Source: Fusarium oxysporum f. sp. lycopersici 4287 (Eukaryota; Ascomycota; Sordariomycetes; Hypocreales; Nectriaceae). Taken from it: a stretch of 64,000 nucleotides of DNA. The translations under genes and the position numbers were made by a program. Under the pieces are notes generated by a model. That model worked only from the letters and a program-made list of their open reading frames with translations, was not told the DNA's origin and made no database searches. The stretch lies in assembly GCF_000149955.1 (NCBI RefSeq), contig NW_017264847.1, forward strand, positions 99,647 to 163,646, given 5' to 3'. Below are positions 14,200-22,999 of the stretch, one piece after another (the stretch's first letter is position 1; each line of letters starts with the position of its first letter).

Positions 14200-15603
14200 T
14201 TTGGAGGTGTTTCTGGAGATAGCAAGAGTTTTACAACAGTTAGAAGGTATATTTAATGAATCGTAAGCTTGCATATATAAACAGTATTCCAAGGCTGCCA
14301 ACTTCAGCGGCAGGCTTTTCCTATTGAGGAAACATGCCTCGGCATAACTACGTGGACTACCCTAAGCAAGCCGAGGCTGATTTTCGAATTTTCCTACCAA
14401 CTCTCCCCTGTAAAAATTCTTTCTTGGCACGCACTGTTAGTGCACTGTTAGGAGCGGGATTTTCTACGGGCTACTCGGCCACACAATACTGCGGGGACGC
14501 CATCGGCTCCCTAACAGCAGTTTTCAGAGAAGGAATTTTGGAGAGTTCACCTTCTCTGACAACACCTTTGTCGGATCTAATGGCGGCACCTCAGAACCAG
14601 AACGCCTTAGATATCGGAGGACGGTGCCCGTGGCATCGGTAGCGACATCCTCCCGATCAACGACGCCGATTGCGATGGGTTTTTCCCCTTTGAAGGCAAG
14701 CCGCACCGCCGGCCTCTGATTCCTTCCCAAGGTTTTTCCCTGCCGCCACGACAGTCGACTACGAGCTACAACTTGGTTACTGGAGATTGTGGACTGCGTC
14801 AGCAGATGTAGTGATGCGTGAGAGAATTCTGGTCGGTGGAAAAAGCTCGACAGTAGATTGCCCCCGAACCCGCTGACGGGTGACGGGCTTGAGAAATACA
14901 GCACCTTTTGTGCCATTGGTATGCTGGATGGTGAAGGAAGCGGGGTTTCCCTGTACCTAGCTAGCTCAGCACGTCTTTTGCTCCAGTAGGAGATCTGGCT
15001 TCGTTACAGCCACCCAGACGAAAAATATACAAACAAACAAACAAACAAACGAATTTTCCTACCCACTCAAGTGTCTCATTCCGGGTCTGATCAACATGGA
15101 CGTGCCGAACGTCAAAGCTTGGACTAGGACTGAGAGTCATTTCAATTAATTGCTGGCATTAAGCCAGCCGCTTCCGCTCCCATCATGTGAGAGAGTTAGA
15201 TTCTTCAGCGGCGACACGTATCTTCGACTCATCGACACCTTGACAGCTGCGAGTGGATGCCTCTTTGGCAGCGTCTTGATGTTGATGTATTTTCTTATGC
15301 CAGCTTGGGCATGCAACCACAGGACCGAAGGGTAGTCCATTGCCAGAGCGACCGTCGCCGTAAAGAGCTGCCTGGCCGTACGTGCGTGATATCCTTATAG
15401 TTTAAATGGCGTTTTAGCATTTGTCAGTGTCTCGAATCCAATAAATAGTGGATGTCCACTAATGCCCGCTGGACGCTGACTCAATAATACGTTCTTAGTA
15501 AAAGGCATTCTGTGACCCAAATTAAAGGCCAGTGCATTATAAGCTGGCTCTAACACTGCTGAAGTTAGCGGGCTAGTTAACATCCTTAATGATAGTATAG
15601 GCA
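14200..15603. other. Intergenic 1.4 kb with a CAAA microsatellite
   Basis: Contains opposite-strand frames of 102 and 130 codons (14334-14642 plus, 14524-14916 minus) that overlap and show no recognisable domain. A CAAA repeat of about five units lies at 15030-15050. No joined gene could be supported. It may hold promoters and degraded sequence. Confidence 0.5.
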
Positions 15604-16728
15604 CTAACTTGGATTCATAGTGTCAGGAATAGTGCCATTGCACAGCCACTTAGGAATGGGTTTCTCTTTTGAATCCAGTGCAGTGTGTAGCTCGAGGGCC
15701 GCCTTAACACGCACACCAACGTCCGTGGATCTCCACACGTCCATACCTTGGATACGCAGCGTCTCGGCGATGTGAGAGATGGATGAGATGCCAAAGCTGG
15801 TGTGGGCAAAATCTCGGCAGGTCTCCTGCGTGATGCCACTAATTGGGAAGGTTTTTTGATTGTGCCAGAATTTGATAATCTCCGCGGTGGTATTGATCCC
15901 ACCACGGCCTTGCACGGGATACTTCCCATCAGAAGTCAGGTAGATGTACGCGGGAACCCGGCCGGAGAACAACTCCAAGGACTTTTCGTAGAGAGCTGCA
16001 TCTTCAAGGAAGACGGCAGCCCCTATGGTAGACTCAATCATCACTACGAGCGTCAGCAGATCCGCTAGTGACAGTAATACAGAAGTAGTGGACCTACCTA
16101 GTTCCCAGTTTCCATTCTTCTGCGGGGCGCCGTCCTCGATGATGGGGATGTAGGCGTGTCGTAGCATGTCAGAAAACGTCTTGATACTCTTCTTGGACCA
16201 GTGTTCATAGCTCGAGCGCATGATTTCACCTGCACGTACCCAATTAGCGGCCGACCAGGCCGCCTGCAGTGGTGCGTTGCTGTTGTTGTGACCTTGGATC
16301 GTGCTAGACCAGGCATCCATATAATGGATGGATTTCTCAGCATAGTGCTTGTCCTTCGTGATCCACCATGCCAATGCGTTCATATATGCCGCCATGGAAT
16401 CCTCGCGCTCCTGATAACACCCAATGTTGGGTGTCGATGTCGGTCCGCACTGGACCGTCTCATATGGCTCGGCCGTTCGCGTAGGCGAGATGTACGACAT
16501 GTTTAGCATGGAATCCAATGCCTCCGTCCAAGGATTCTCCTTAGCCTCGATCTTCTTGGCAATGTGGTCAAGCTGTGGCCCAGAAACAAAAACTCCTGGA
16601 TGATCCCATGTCTTGGGCGCGTTGGTTGGAATGGGAAAATAAGGAGTCGCTTTACTATCACTTGCCGCATATACAGATTTAAGGGCAGAGGAAGCTTCCA
16701 AACCAAGCATCAGGAATTGGAGCTTCAT
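15604..16728 (-). CDS. Alginate-lyase-like domain protein, about 356 aa
   Basis: Alpha/alpha-toroid protein of the alginate_lyase type found in many plant-associated fungi; likely acts on a polysaccharide outside the cell. The first 22 residues (MKLQFLMLGLEASSALKSVYAA) form a weak signal peptide. The body has WDHPGVFVSG, a YMDAWSSTIQGHNNSNAPLQ helix region, AANWVRAGEI and NGNWE. A 54-bp in-frame stretch at 16044-16097 with GTAGGT donor and GTAG acceptor is best taken as an intron, because removing it restores NGNWELVMIES in place of an odd insert. The uronate substrate is not determined. An AGGTGCC-TGA-GGCACCT inverted repeat lies about 110 bp upstream. Confidence 0.85.
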   Translation of the reverse strand: MKLQFLMLGLEASSALKSVYAASDSKATPYFPIPTNAPKTWDHPGVFVSGPQLDHIAKKIEAKENPWTEALDSMLNMSYISPTRTAEPYETVQCGPTSTPNIGCYQEREDSMAAYMNALAWWITKDKHYAEKSIHYMDAWSSTIQGHNNSNAPLQAAWSAANWVRAGEIMRSSYEHWSKKSIKTFSDMLRHAYIPIIEDGAPQKNGNWELGRSTTSVLLSLADLLTLVVMIESTIGAAVFLEDAALYEKSLELFSGRVPAYIYLTSDGKYPVQGRGGINTTAEIIKFWHNQKTFPISGITQETCRDFAHTSFGISSISHIAETLRIQGMDVWRSTDVGVRVKAALELHTALDSKEKPIPKWLCNGTIPDTMNPS

Positions 16729-16835
16729 CTTGTCAGTGAAATTAGTAATAATTTAGCTTGGTAGATATACAACGCTACTCCTAATTACAATAAATATTAT
16801 AGCTCTAATAGCTATTTTATACCGCATCATGTTAA

Positions 16836-16852
16836 AGGTGCCTGAGGCACCT
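16836..16852. promoter_or_regulatory. Perfect inverted repeat upstream of the alginate-lyase-like gene
   Basis: AGGTGCC, a 3-base loop TGA, then GGCACCT. It lies 108 bp upstream of the start codon, a position that could serve a dimeric regulator. No known factor is assigned. Confidence 0.35.
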
Positions 16853-17328
16853 ACATGCCTAACAATCTCCACCAATAATGTTTTACTAAAATTCGAAATT
16901 TTCCACTAATTAGCTAGTCCCCTCTGTTCTTCTCGCTCACTCCTCAGTTCCAGGTAAAACGTTTGACGCTTTAACTTCTTGTTGTATCTCCATTGCCTCT
17001 TAACATATCGCTTACCGAAATCCACTTCACCGCGAAACAACCATCTCCAGTTTCCCTAAAGCTTTATAAAACAAATTTTATAACCGTAATCGAACAATCC
17101 TGAAAATTTGAACCCGCCCCATATATCCGCACCCTTATTCGAAAAGGTGGCTGGTTAAGACTTTGGATATGAGTGTTTGAATATGCTGATAGCAAAGTCA
17201 TCTTTGTCGCCAGCTTTCCAGATGATATACTCCTGATAGCCAGCCCAAGAACCTGAGATAGCCTTGTTCACCTCCATCCAGTTTATTTTTTCAGTTTGTC
17301 GTTCTAAGGCGCTGAGCAGTGACGGCTT
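16853..17328. other. Intergenic upstream of the alginate-lyase-like gene
   Basis: No coding-quality frame, repeat or RNA gene was seen. Confidence 0.45.
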
Positions 17329-17737
17329 TTAGCTGATACTTAGAGTCGATTCACTCATGTGAGACTGAATGAAATCAAAGGTGGCCTGCGGATACTTAAT
17401 TGCTAGGTCTATAGGAGCTTGAACTCTGCCACATCGAAGTGAAATTCCTAGTCATATAGTATAAGACTGGTCGTCCGTTCATATCCCTCAAGCCAACACT
17501 TGCACCATCCTTGAACAGTTTTTGAGCGATAGGCAAATATCCCTTGGCCAACGCAATGTATAGAACCTCAGTGAGAGAGTGACTGGTCAACGAAGGCTTG
17601 TGCCCAAAACGAGAGGCTAGGTCAGCCGCCGTTTACTTATTCTTTGAAACAGTATTGACAGCGGCTCCGTAGTCAAGAAGTAATTCGATTGTTTTCTCGC
17701 TGCCACGCCGTGCCGCATAATGCAATGGTGTTTATCC
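17329..17737 (-). pseudogene. Ankyrin-repeat gene fragment
   Basis: The minus strand reads a clear ankyrin unit (TPLHYAARRGSEKTIELLLD followed by YGAAVN) and a second weaker unit (ALAKGYLPIAQKLFKDGASV). The first unit is preceded by a TAA codon where Gln or another residue is expected before TPLH, and a second TAA stands inside the next repeat (VSKNK-stop-TAADLASRFG). A frameshift then separates the second unit from a terminal QAPIDLAIKYPQATFDFI segment. The 5' side runs directly into an AT-rich scar. This is a decayed 3' fragment of a longer ankyrin protein, a class often found next to NACHT or HET domains in fungi. Confidence 0.75.
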
Positions 17738-18000
17738 ACATTATATTATACTTGGTTTATTTATTATAATTTTAAAATATTCTTCCTAACTTAACTTTTA
17801 ATCTTTTTTACTTATAATATAATAGCTATATTATTTTAATAAATATTATATAAAATAGCATATAATTATATAATTATAATTATTAACTTATATAATTAGC
17901 CATAGTTTTTATTTAACTATTAAACTTATTTCAAAAATAATTAATAGAAAAAAACTTAAAAAGAATTTGTATACTGATTTATAAGAATAGATAAAGCGAA
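17738..18000. repeat. Very AT-rich scar, likely RIP-degraded
   Basis: About 260 bp made almost only of A and T, dense in TATA, ATAATT and TTAATA words. It abuts the ankyrin fragment sharply at about 17738. The composition differs strongly from both flanks and is what repeat-induced point mutation leaves in old repeats. No terminal repeats or transposase similarity remain. Confidence 0.6.
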
Positions 18001-18317
18001 ATTAGTGAGAAAGCAGTGATTTAGGTTAAAGTTGTTTTATAGTTTAATACGGTGCTCTGGTTGCTTTACATTGTGGAGTCTTGAGGTCACCATCGGTGGC
18101 GTCTCTTGTTATTAGTCCAAAAATGGTAAGCCGGGAACCTCGGCCTCATCGAATTGACAACCTTCTACCAGACACTTGATGCGGGGTAGCTATTTCCTCT
18201 ACAGCCCGAAGACCCTACCTATAGAAGGAACTATCATAAGACTCCTTTGACATTATCATTGTCGAAGTCACCTAACTTTTCTTCCACAAGTTCGGATCAT
18301 ATCTTCTCCCAGCTGTC
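18001..18317. other. Upstream region of the alcohol dehydrogenase
   Basis: Normal composition returns here. Presumed promoter of the downstream gene; no specific site recognised. Confidence 0.45.
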
Positions 18318-19518
18318 ATGAAGTCCGTCGTATTCAAAGGAGTCAAGCAAGTGGCTCTTGAAGATCGGCCGAAACCCACAATTCAAGACCCAACCGATAT
18401 CGTTGTAAAGGTTAAGTACACAGCTTTGTGTGGAAGGTTTGAACAAAATGTCAAAACGATACAGTTTATCACGTACTTACTTCTCACAGCGAACTTCATG
18501 TCTTTCGCGGCCACCAACCTTCCGGAACCGGCTTCATCATGGGCCATGAATTCACGGGCGTCGTCGATGAAGTTGGCTCTGCTATCACCAAACTCCAACC
18601 CGGGGATGCGATCGTAAGCCCTTTCACCGTGAGCTGCGGAGAGTGCTTCTTTTGCAAACATGGGTTCTCGTCACGATGTGACAAAAGTCTTCTCTTTGGC
18701 ACTGTTCCTCTTGATGGAGCGCAGGCTGAGTACGTGAGAATTCCGTATGCTGAAAGTACTGTCGTAAAGGCTCCTGAGGAGATTGACGACCTGAAACTAT
18801 GCCTGATGGCAGATATCTTCCCAACTGGCTGTTATGCTGCATCTAATGGTCTGAAGGATTTGAGTAAAGAGCAAGTGGAGGATAGTATCGTTGTTCTGAT
18901 CGGTTGCGGACCAGTGGGCATATGTGCGCTCATCGCCGCGTTGGAGTATAAGCCCAAGGCTATTCTCGCAGTTGACGGTATCGAGTCTAGACTATCACTT
19001 GCCAAGAGTCTTGGTGCCGAACCATGGAATTACCTCACCCAGAAAGATGATCTGGAAAAGCGAGTCAAGGAATTAAGTGACGGTCGTGGCGCTGATGTGA
19101 TCATTGAAGTTGTTGGACATAGCTCAGCTCTAGATATGGGCTTCAAGCTTCTTCGACCCTGGGGCATCATCTCTAGTGTCGGTGTTCACAATGGGGAGAT
19201 TCCGTGGACTGGCAATCAGGCTTACGGGAAGAACCTGACTATTAAGATGGGCAGATGTCCGGTCAGGAGTAAGTTCATGTCGCGGGCGCTGGGAGTCACT
19301 TTCTGACTTTTATCCTTAGGCATCTTTGAAAACTCTCTGAAGCTGCTGGCAAAGAAGCAGCATCTCCTAGAGTAAGTGGCTATGCAAGTCAATATGACTA
19401 AACTAACCTGTCTAGTTTCATGACCGCGACGGTAATGCCGTTGAGTAATGCTCTTGAAGGCTACGAGCTTTTCGACTCGATGAAAGTTCAAAAGGTCATA
19501 TTTGACGCGGAGAAATAA
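18318..19518 (+). CDS. Zinc-dependent medium-chain alcohol dehydrogenase, 350 aa
   Basis: Four exons (18318-18436, 18490-19268, 19320-19371, 19416-19518) with 44-53 bp introns sum to 351 codons. Catalytic-zinc ligands lie in LCGSEL (Cys, formed across intron 1) and GHEFTG (His-Glu). The structural zinc lobe CGECFFCKHGFSSRC has all four cysteines, and the NAD-binding motif is GCGPVG. It oxidises an alcohol or reduces an aldehyde or ketone in the cytosol; specificity cannot be read. The ATG opens a standard MKSVVFKG strand. The gene stands alone between the AT-rich scar and the tyrosinase gene. Confidence 0.94.
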
Positions 19519-20162
19519 GAGATGTATCAAGGACCAAGTGTATCAAAGTCTTGCTCAGCTTGCTAGCTTATGACAGGTAGTCAAACTCGAAATACTAGCC
19601 TCTGATTGCGTCTCGTGCGCACGTAACTACAAGACTTCAATCAGTGCCGGTTAACCGGTTCTGCCTATTGCGATCCTCGCCGATTAGCTGAAATTGACGT
19701 TGAATGAATGTTTGACATATTGCAAGTGGGGTTCCAACGACAAGGCTGTACCAACTGCGGTAACAATACATTAGCATATCGTGCGTGGAGCTTCGGATTG
19801 TGGAGGCTCTAAACTCGATTATCAATTGCCGTACGAGTATGGCAGAGTGGGAACATTGTCTGGGTCAAAGTGCATCGGCAATCCTCGTCTTGGAGGAAGT
19901 GGCACTAACCCTCGATGCCCTTAGATTGGTTACCATGCTCCCTCTCGTTGCGACCCTGGTGACTGTGGAGGCTTTTAAGAAACTTTGAGAGGGTTAATAT
20001 CACTTGGTTATAGCTCGGCGTGGCATCTAGGAAGTCGAGTCTTAGGGACTACTAGTATCAGACAATTGACAATTACTGCTGCTTATACAACTATTAAATC
20101 ACGCATCGCTGAATTATATGTTTATTCTAACACAGTATTAGATATTACTACTATTCAATGTT
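19519..20162. other. Intergenic, tail to tail
   Basis: Contains a 12-bp perfect palindrome CCGGTTAACCGG at about 19646-19657. Frames of 60-90 codons have no recognisable features. Nothing else was seen. Confidence 0.45.
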
Positions 20163-21282
20163 CTACATGGATGAGTAGGTATAGCACAGCGGGCCAGCTC
20201 GGGTATCCATATAGTCCTTCACCACAGGCTCTACATCAGCTAGACGCATAACAGGCATTCTATCGTTGATCTCGGCAGTGTTCCACTTGTTGGGATCGTT
20301 AAAGCCAGTATAGTCAGCCAGACGAGTGGCGTTGCGACCTTGCCACTAAAGAATAATTAGCAAATAGGAAAATTTAGAGGGAAGTAGGAGTATCTTACCT
20401 TGGCCCAGACTCGGTCGACATTAGCGTGGTGAAGGAAGAAGAGGGGTTCGTTTGGTGAAGTAGCGGGGCCCATATCACCGAAGATGATGCTGTGAACTAT
20501 TGACATGTTAATATTTTCAAACCGAAAGGGCGTGGAGATGACGTACTCTGAGCATGAGGCAAGCCCTCAAGCATATCAGACATAGAGTGATAGTTGTCAA
20601 AGCTATAGATGGTATCCATGACCCGAGAGTTGTAGGCAGTAGCCTGCATATCACCAAGGATCTGGTTACCATCCTCATCCTTGCCAAGACCACCGTTGAA
20701 TTCGCGGGTGAAGCAGTGAAGACGGTTACCAGGAGTGTTCATGTCAGGCCATCCCATAGCCAAAGTAAGATTCGTGTTGGCAAAAGGTCCATCGACGACA
20801 CAGCGCTTGAAGCCAGGAACATTACTGCCAGTGAGTTTCGCATCACCACCAAATCCAGTCTTAGGGTCAAAGAGGGGAGAATTGACGACGTCGTTCTTAT
20901 CAGCGTCAATCGTCCAGTCCCAGTATGGCTGAACGCCCTTGTAGTCGCACTCATCGCGAAGCATATCCTCATGAAGCTGGACGTACCAACGATGCCAGGG
21001 GAGGAAATTCGCGACAAAGTGGATGTCCGTGTTGAGAGTGAAGTGAGTATAGACGAGATCGTCCATGCGTGTTGTGACATCGTCGACATCCTTGTATGCC
21101 TTTTTGGGGAGGTTGCGAAGACAGACTGCAGCGCGGAGATATTCTGTCTTTTCGGCGCTGGTGAGCTCGCGCCATTCTTTGCGAACAACGGGATCGGAGC
21201 ATGAGCCTTCTGCACGGGCTACGGGGCTGGCGATGGATAGGGCGGCGAGAGCCAGGCTGGCGAGGAATGAGTGGGCGAGCAT
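20163..21282 (-). CDS. Secreted short tyrosinase (copper type 3), 338 aa
   Basis: Oxidises phenols to quinones with a dinuclear copper site. Three exons (21282-20547, 20496-20399, 20345-20163) give 339 codons. The chosen Met begins a clean signal peptide (MLAHSFLASLALAALSIASP, cleavage near ARA-EG). CuA histidines lie in YTHFTLNTDIHF and FLPWHRWYVQLHE; CuB histidines in GLPHAQIHS (completed across intron 1) and PLFFLHHANVDRVWAKWQ. It is a one-domain enzyme without the large C-terminal shield of melanogenic tyrosinases, like enzymes of several fungal secondary-metabolite and secreted sets. It is divergent from the gasdermin-like gene, 828 bp away; a link is not implied. Confidence 0.94.
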
Positions 21283-22110
21283 TTTGTGTAAAGCGAATGT
21301 GTTGGAACGAATGACTGATTGGGGTAACGAAGTACGAGCTTGGCTGGTAGACTGAACTGCTCGGAGGACTGACAGTAACTTAAATAGCAATCAGCTGCGA
21401 GGCTCGTCCCCTGTAATGGTGTATCATGGGTTATTCTCCTTTCCGGAGCTACCGTTTAGCGGCATCTGAGAATACCGGCATGCGGGAGATGCCGTCCACT
21501 AAGAAAAGAAGTTATCGAGGAAGTGGAGCAAAAACCGTTGAGCCGGTTGCAAGTATCCGTAAATACGAACTTTAACGTCTTCGGTCATCTCCTCCTTCTA
21601 GAAGCCAAGAGCGATTCCAGTTGTCGCTAAGAATTAGAATTGGCGGATTTTCCACCAAATGTAACACGGTGAAACCCTTAGCGGATTCTTTGGCCCACGT
21701 TAAAATCTTTTTATAGCGATTGAGATCGAGGACAGGGGAGACGACGGGATGCCACGCCACGTTGGGACTAGCCAGGGCACACGGGCCATAGGGTAAGTTC
21801 ATGCAATTGTCATTGCCAAGACATTAAAGGGTGAGTTCATCTGAAATCCCGTATAGAACTGTCAATCGGATCTAGGGAGATTCAAGAGGATTTTTGATAA
21901 GATGTGACTGGGAGGCGTTCATTGTTAAGTGCCCATACACCGAGGCTGAATGTCAATAGGCAGACTGCTGAGTTGTCAGCCAACGGATAGTCAGGCTGCA
22001 GGCGGGGTTTGCCTGTTTGTCAGCCCAGCCCTCTCGGAAGCAAAGCCTTCTCACGATCTGAGTTCACTGAGTAACTAATCCCTTGAGCTTAAAATCACGA
22101 CCTACTCATC
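21283..22110. promoter_or_regulatory. Divergent promoter region between tyrosinase and gasdermin-like genes
   Basis: Start codons on both sides point outward. A 76-codon minus-strand frame at 21572-21802 has no recognisable features. Pyrimidine-rich stretches precede both starts. No specific operator was recognised. Confidence 0.5.
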
Positions 22111-22932
22111 ATGAAGTCCTGGTTTCTCGCCCCTGACTTCACCTTCACTCCCGACGGACCCCTCCAGCTTGGCGCTGTCATCCCTCATCCCAGTCGTCCG
22201 ACTCAGACCCTTGCATCACCCCGCACCGACGCAATCACGCTTCCTGAAGTGCAAACTCTGATCGAGGCGAACCATTCTCACTCAAATGATGTCACGCGAA
22301 CAGCTGGAGTTAATCTCTTTGCCAAGTTTGTAGAGCTTGCTTCTGCTTCTATCGGCTATGAGACTAGTCGGCGCAACGCTCTTGAGTATGGAACTGTGGA
22401 TCATGAAGTTCGATCTCTAGCGGCGCCGTTTACGAAGGAGTTTTTGCAGAGTATCGTCAACACGGAGGCTGTTAGAGAGCATATCGACTCTGGCTTTCTT
22501 GGAAAGCGAACCGTTTACTTTATTTCCGGACTCAGGGTTGCCACTTCTTCTTTTATGGTGACGAAAGAGAAGGGGGTTGGACATAATACCTCACTGTCAG
22601 GCTCGGGGCCAGCGGGACCCGTGCCCATCGAAGTCGGCGCTGGTATTTCAGGTGGAAAAGAGAGCTCCAAAACTGATTCCTACGAAACTGCTGTGGGCAT
22701 CATTTTTGCTTATCGTCTCCACGCCATCCGCGTTCGAGGCAGCGGCAACGTTAGCTCGGAGATGTTTTCGCACCGCAAGCTTTTCATGTCCGATAGACCA
22801 GAGTCTGATACTATGGAAGTCGTTGATGTCACTGCAGAAGTTCTGAAGGCTGATAAAGAGGAGGACGAGGCGCCAAAGTACGAGATGGAAGGTCTGGGAG
22901 ATGGGGAATACTGTCTCGTAGCGAAGGCATAG
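22111..22932 (+). CDS. Fungal gasdermin-like pore-forming protein (HET-Q1/RCD-1 type), 273 aa
   Basis: Single-exon protein without signal peptide or transmembrane helix. Length and layout match fungal gasdermins: a start WFLAPDFTFTPDGPLQLGAV, a middle VDHEVRSLAAPF and GLRVATSSFMVTKEKG, a Gly-rich turn (about residues 163-183) and an acidic C-terminal tail of about 50 residues (EVLKADKEEDEAPKYEMEG). In Podospora HET-Q1 a subtilase removes a short C-terminal piece to free the pore-forming domain, leading to cell death; in Neurospora RCD-1 allelic pairs do this without cleavage. Here the gene runs into a subtilase gene whose stop lies 67 bp beyond its own, as expected for the first mode. A phenylalanine-containing stretch at residues 218-226 is a candidate cut site. 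The family call rests on sequence look and context, not on a search. Confidence 0.82.
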   Translation: MKSWFLAPDFTFTPDGPLQLGAVIPHPSRPTQTLASPRTDAITLPEVQTLIEANHSHSNDVTRTAGVNLFAKFVELASASIGYETSRRNALEYGTVDHEVRSLAAPFTKEFLQSIVNTEAVREHIDSGFLGKRTVYFISGLRVATSSFMVTKEKGVGHNTSLSGSGPAGPVPIEVGAGISGGKESSKTDSYETAVGIIFAYRLHAIRVRGSGNVSSEMFSHRKLFMSDRPESDTMEVVDVTAEVLKADKEEDEAPKYEMEGLGDGEYCLVAKA

Positions 22933-22999
22933 ACTTATATTTGTTTCTACGTCACGAGGCTCCAACAGGAAATGAATGCGAGAATTGGTTTGTGTCTTT

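Noticed and set aside
14334..14916. Opposite-strand frames of 102 and 130 codons
   Set aside because: They overlap each other, lack recognisable motifs and cannot be joined to further exons with plausible introns.
17738..18000. AT-rich tract as a centromere or origin
   Set aside because: Only about 260 bp and next to a mutated gene fragment; a RIP scar is simpler.
19646..19657. CCGGTTAACCGG palindrome as a regulatory site
   Set aside because: It lies between two convergent genes, where promoters are not expected.
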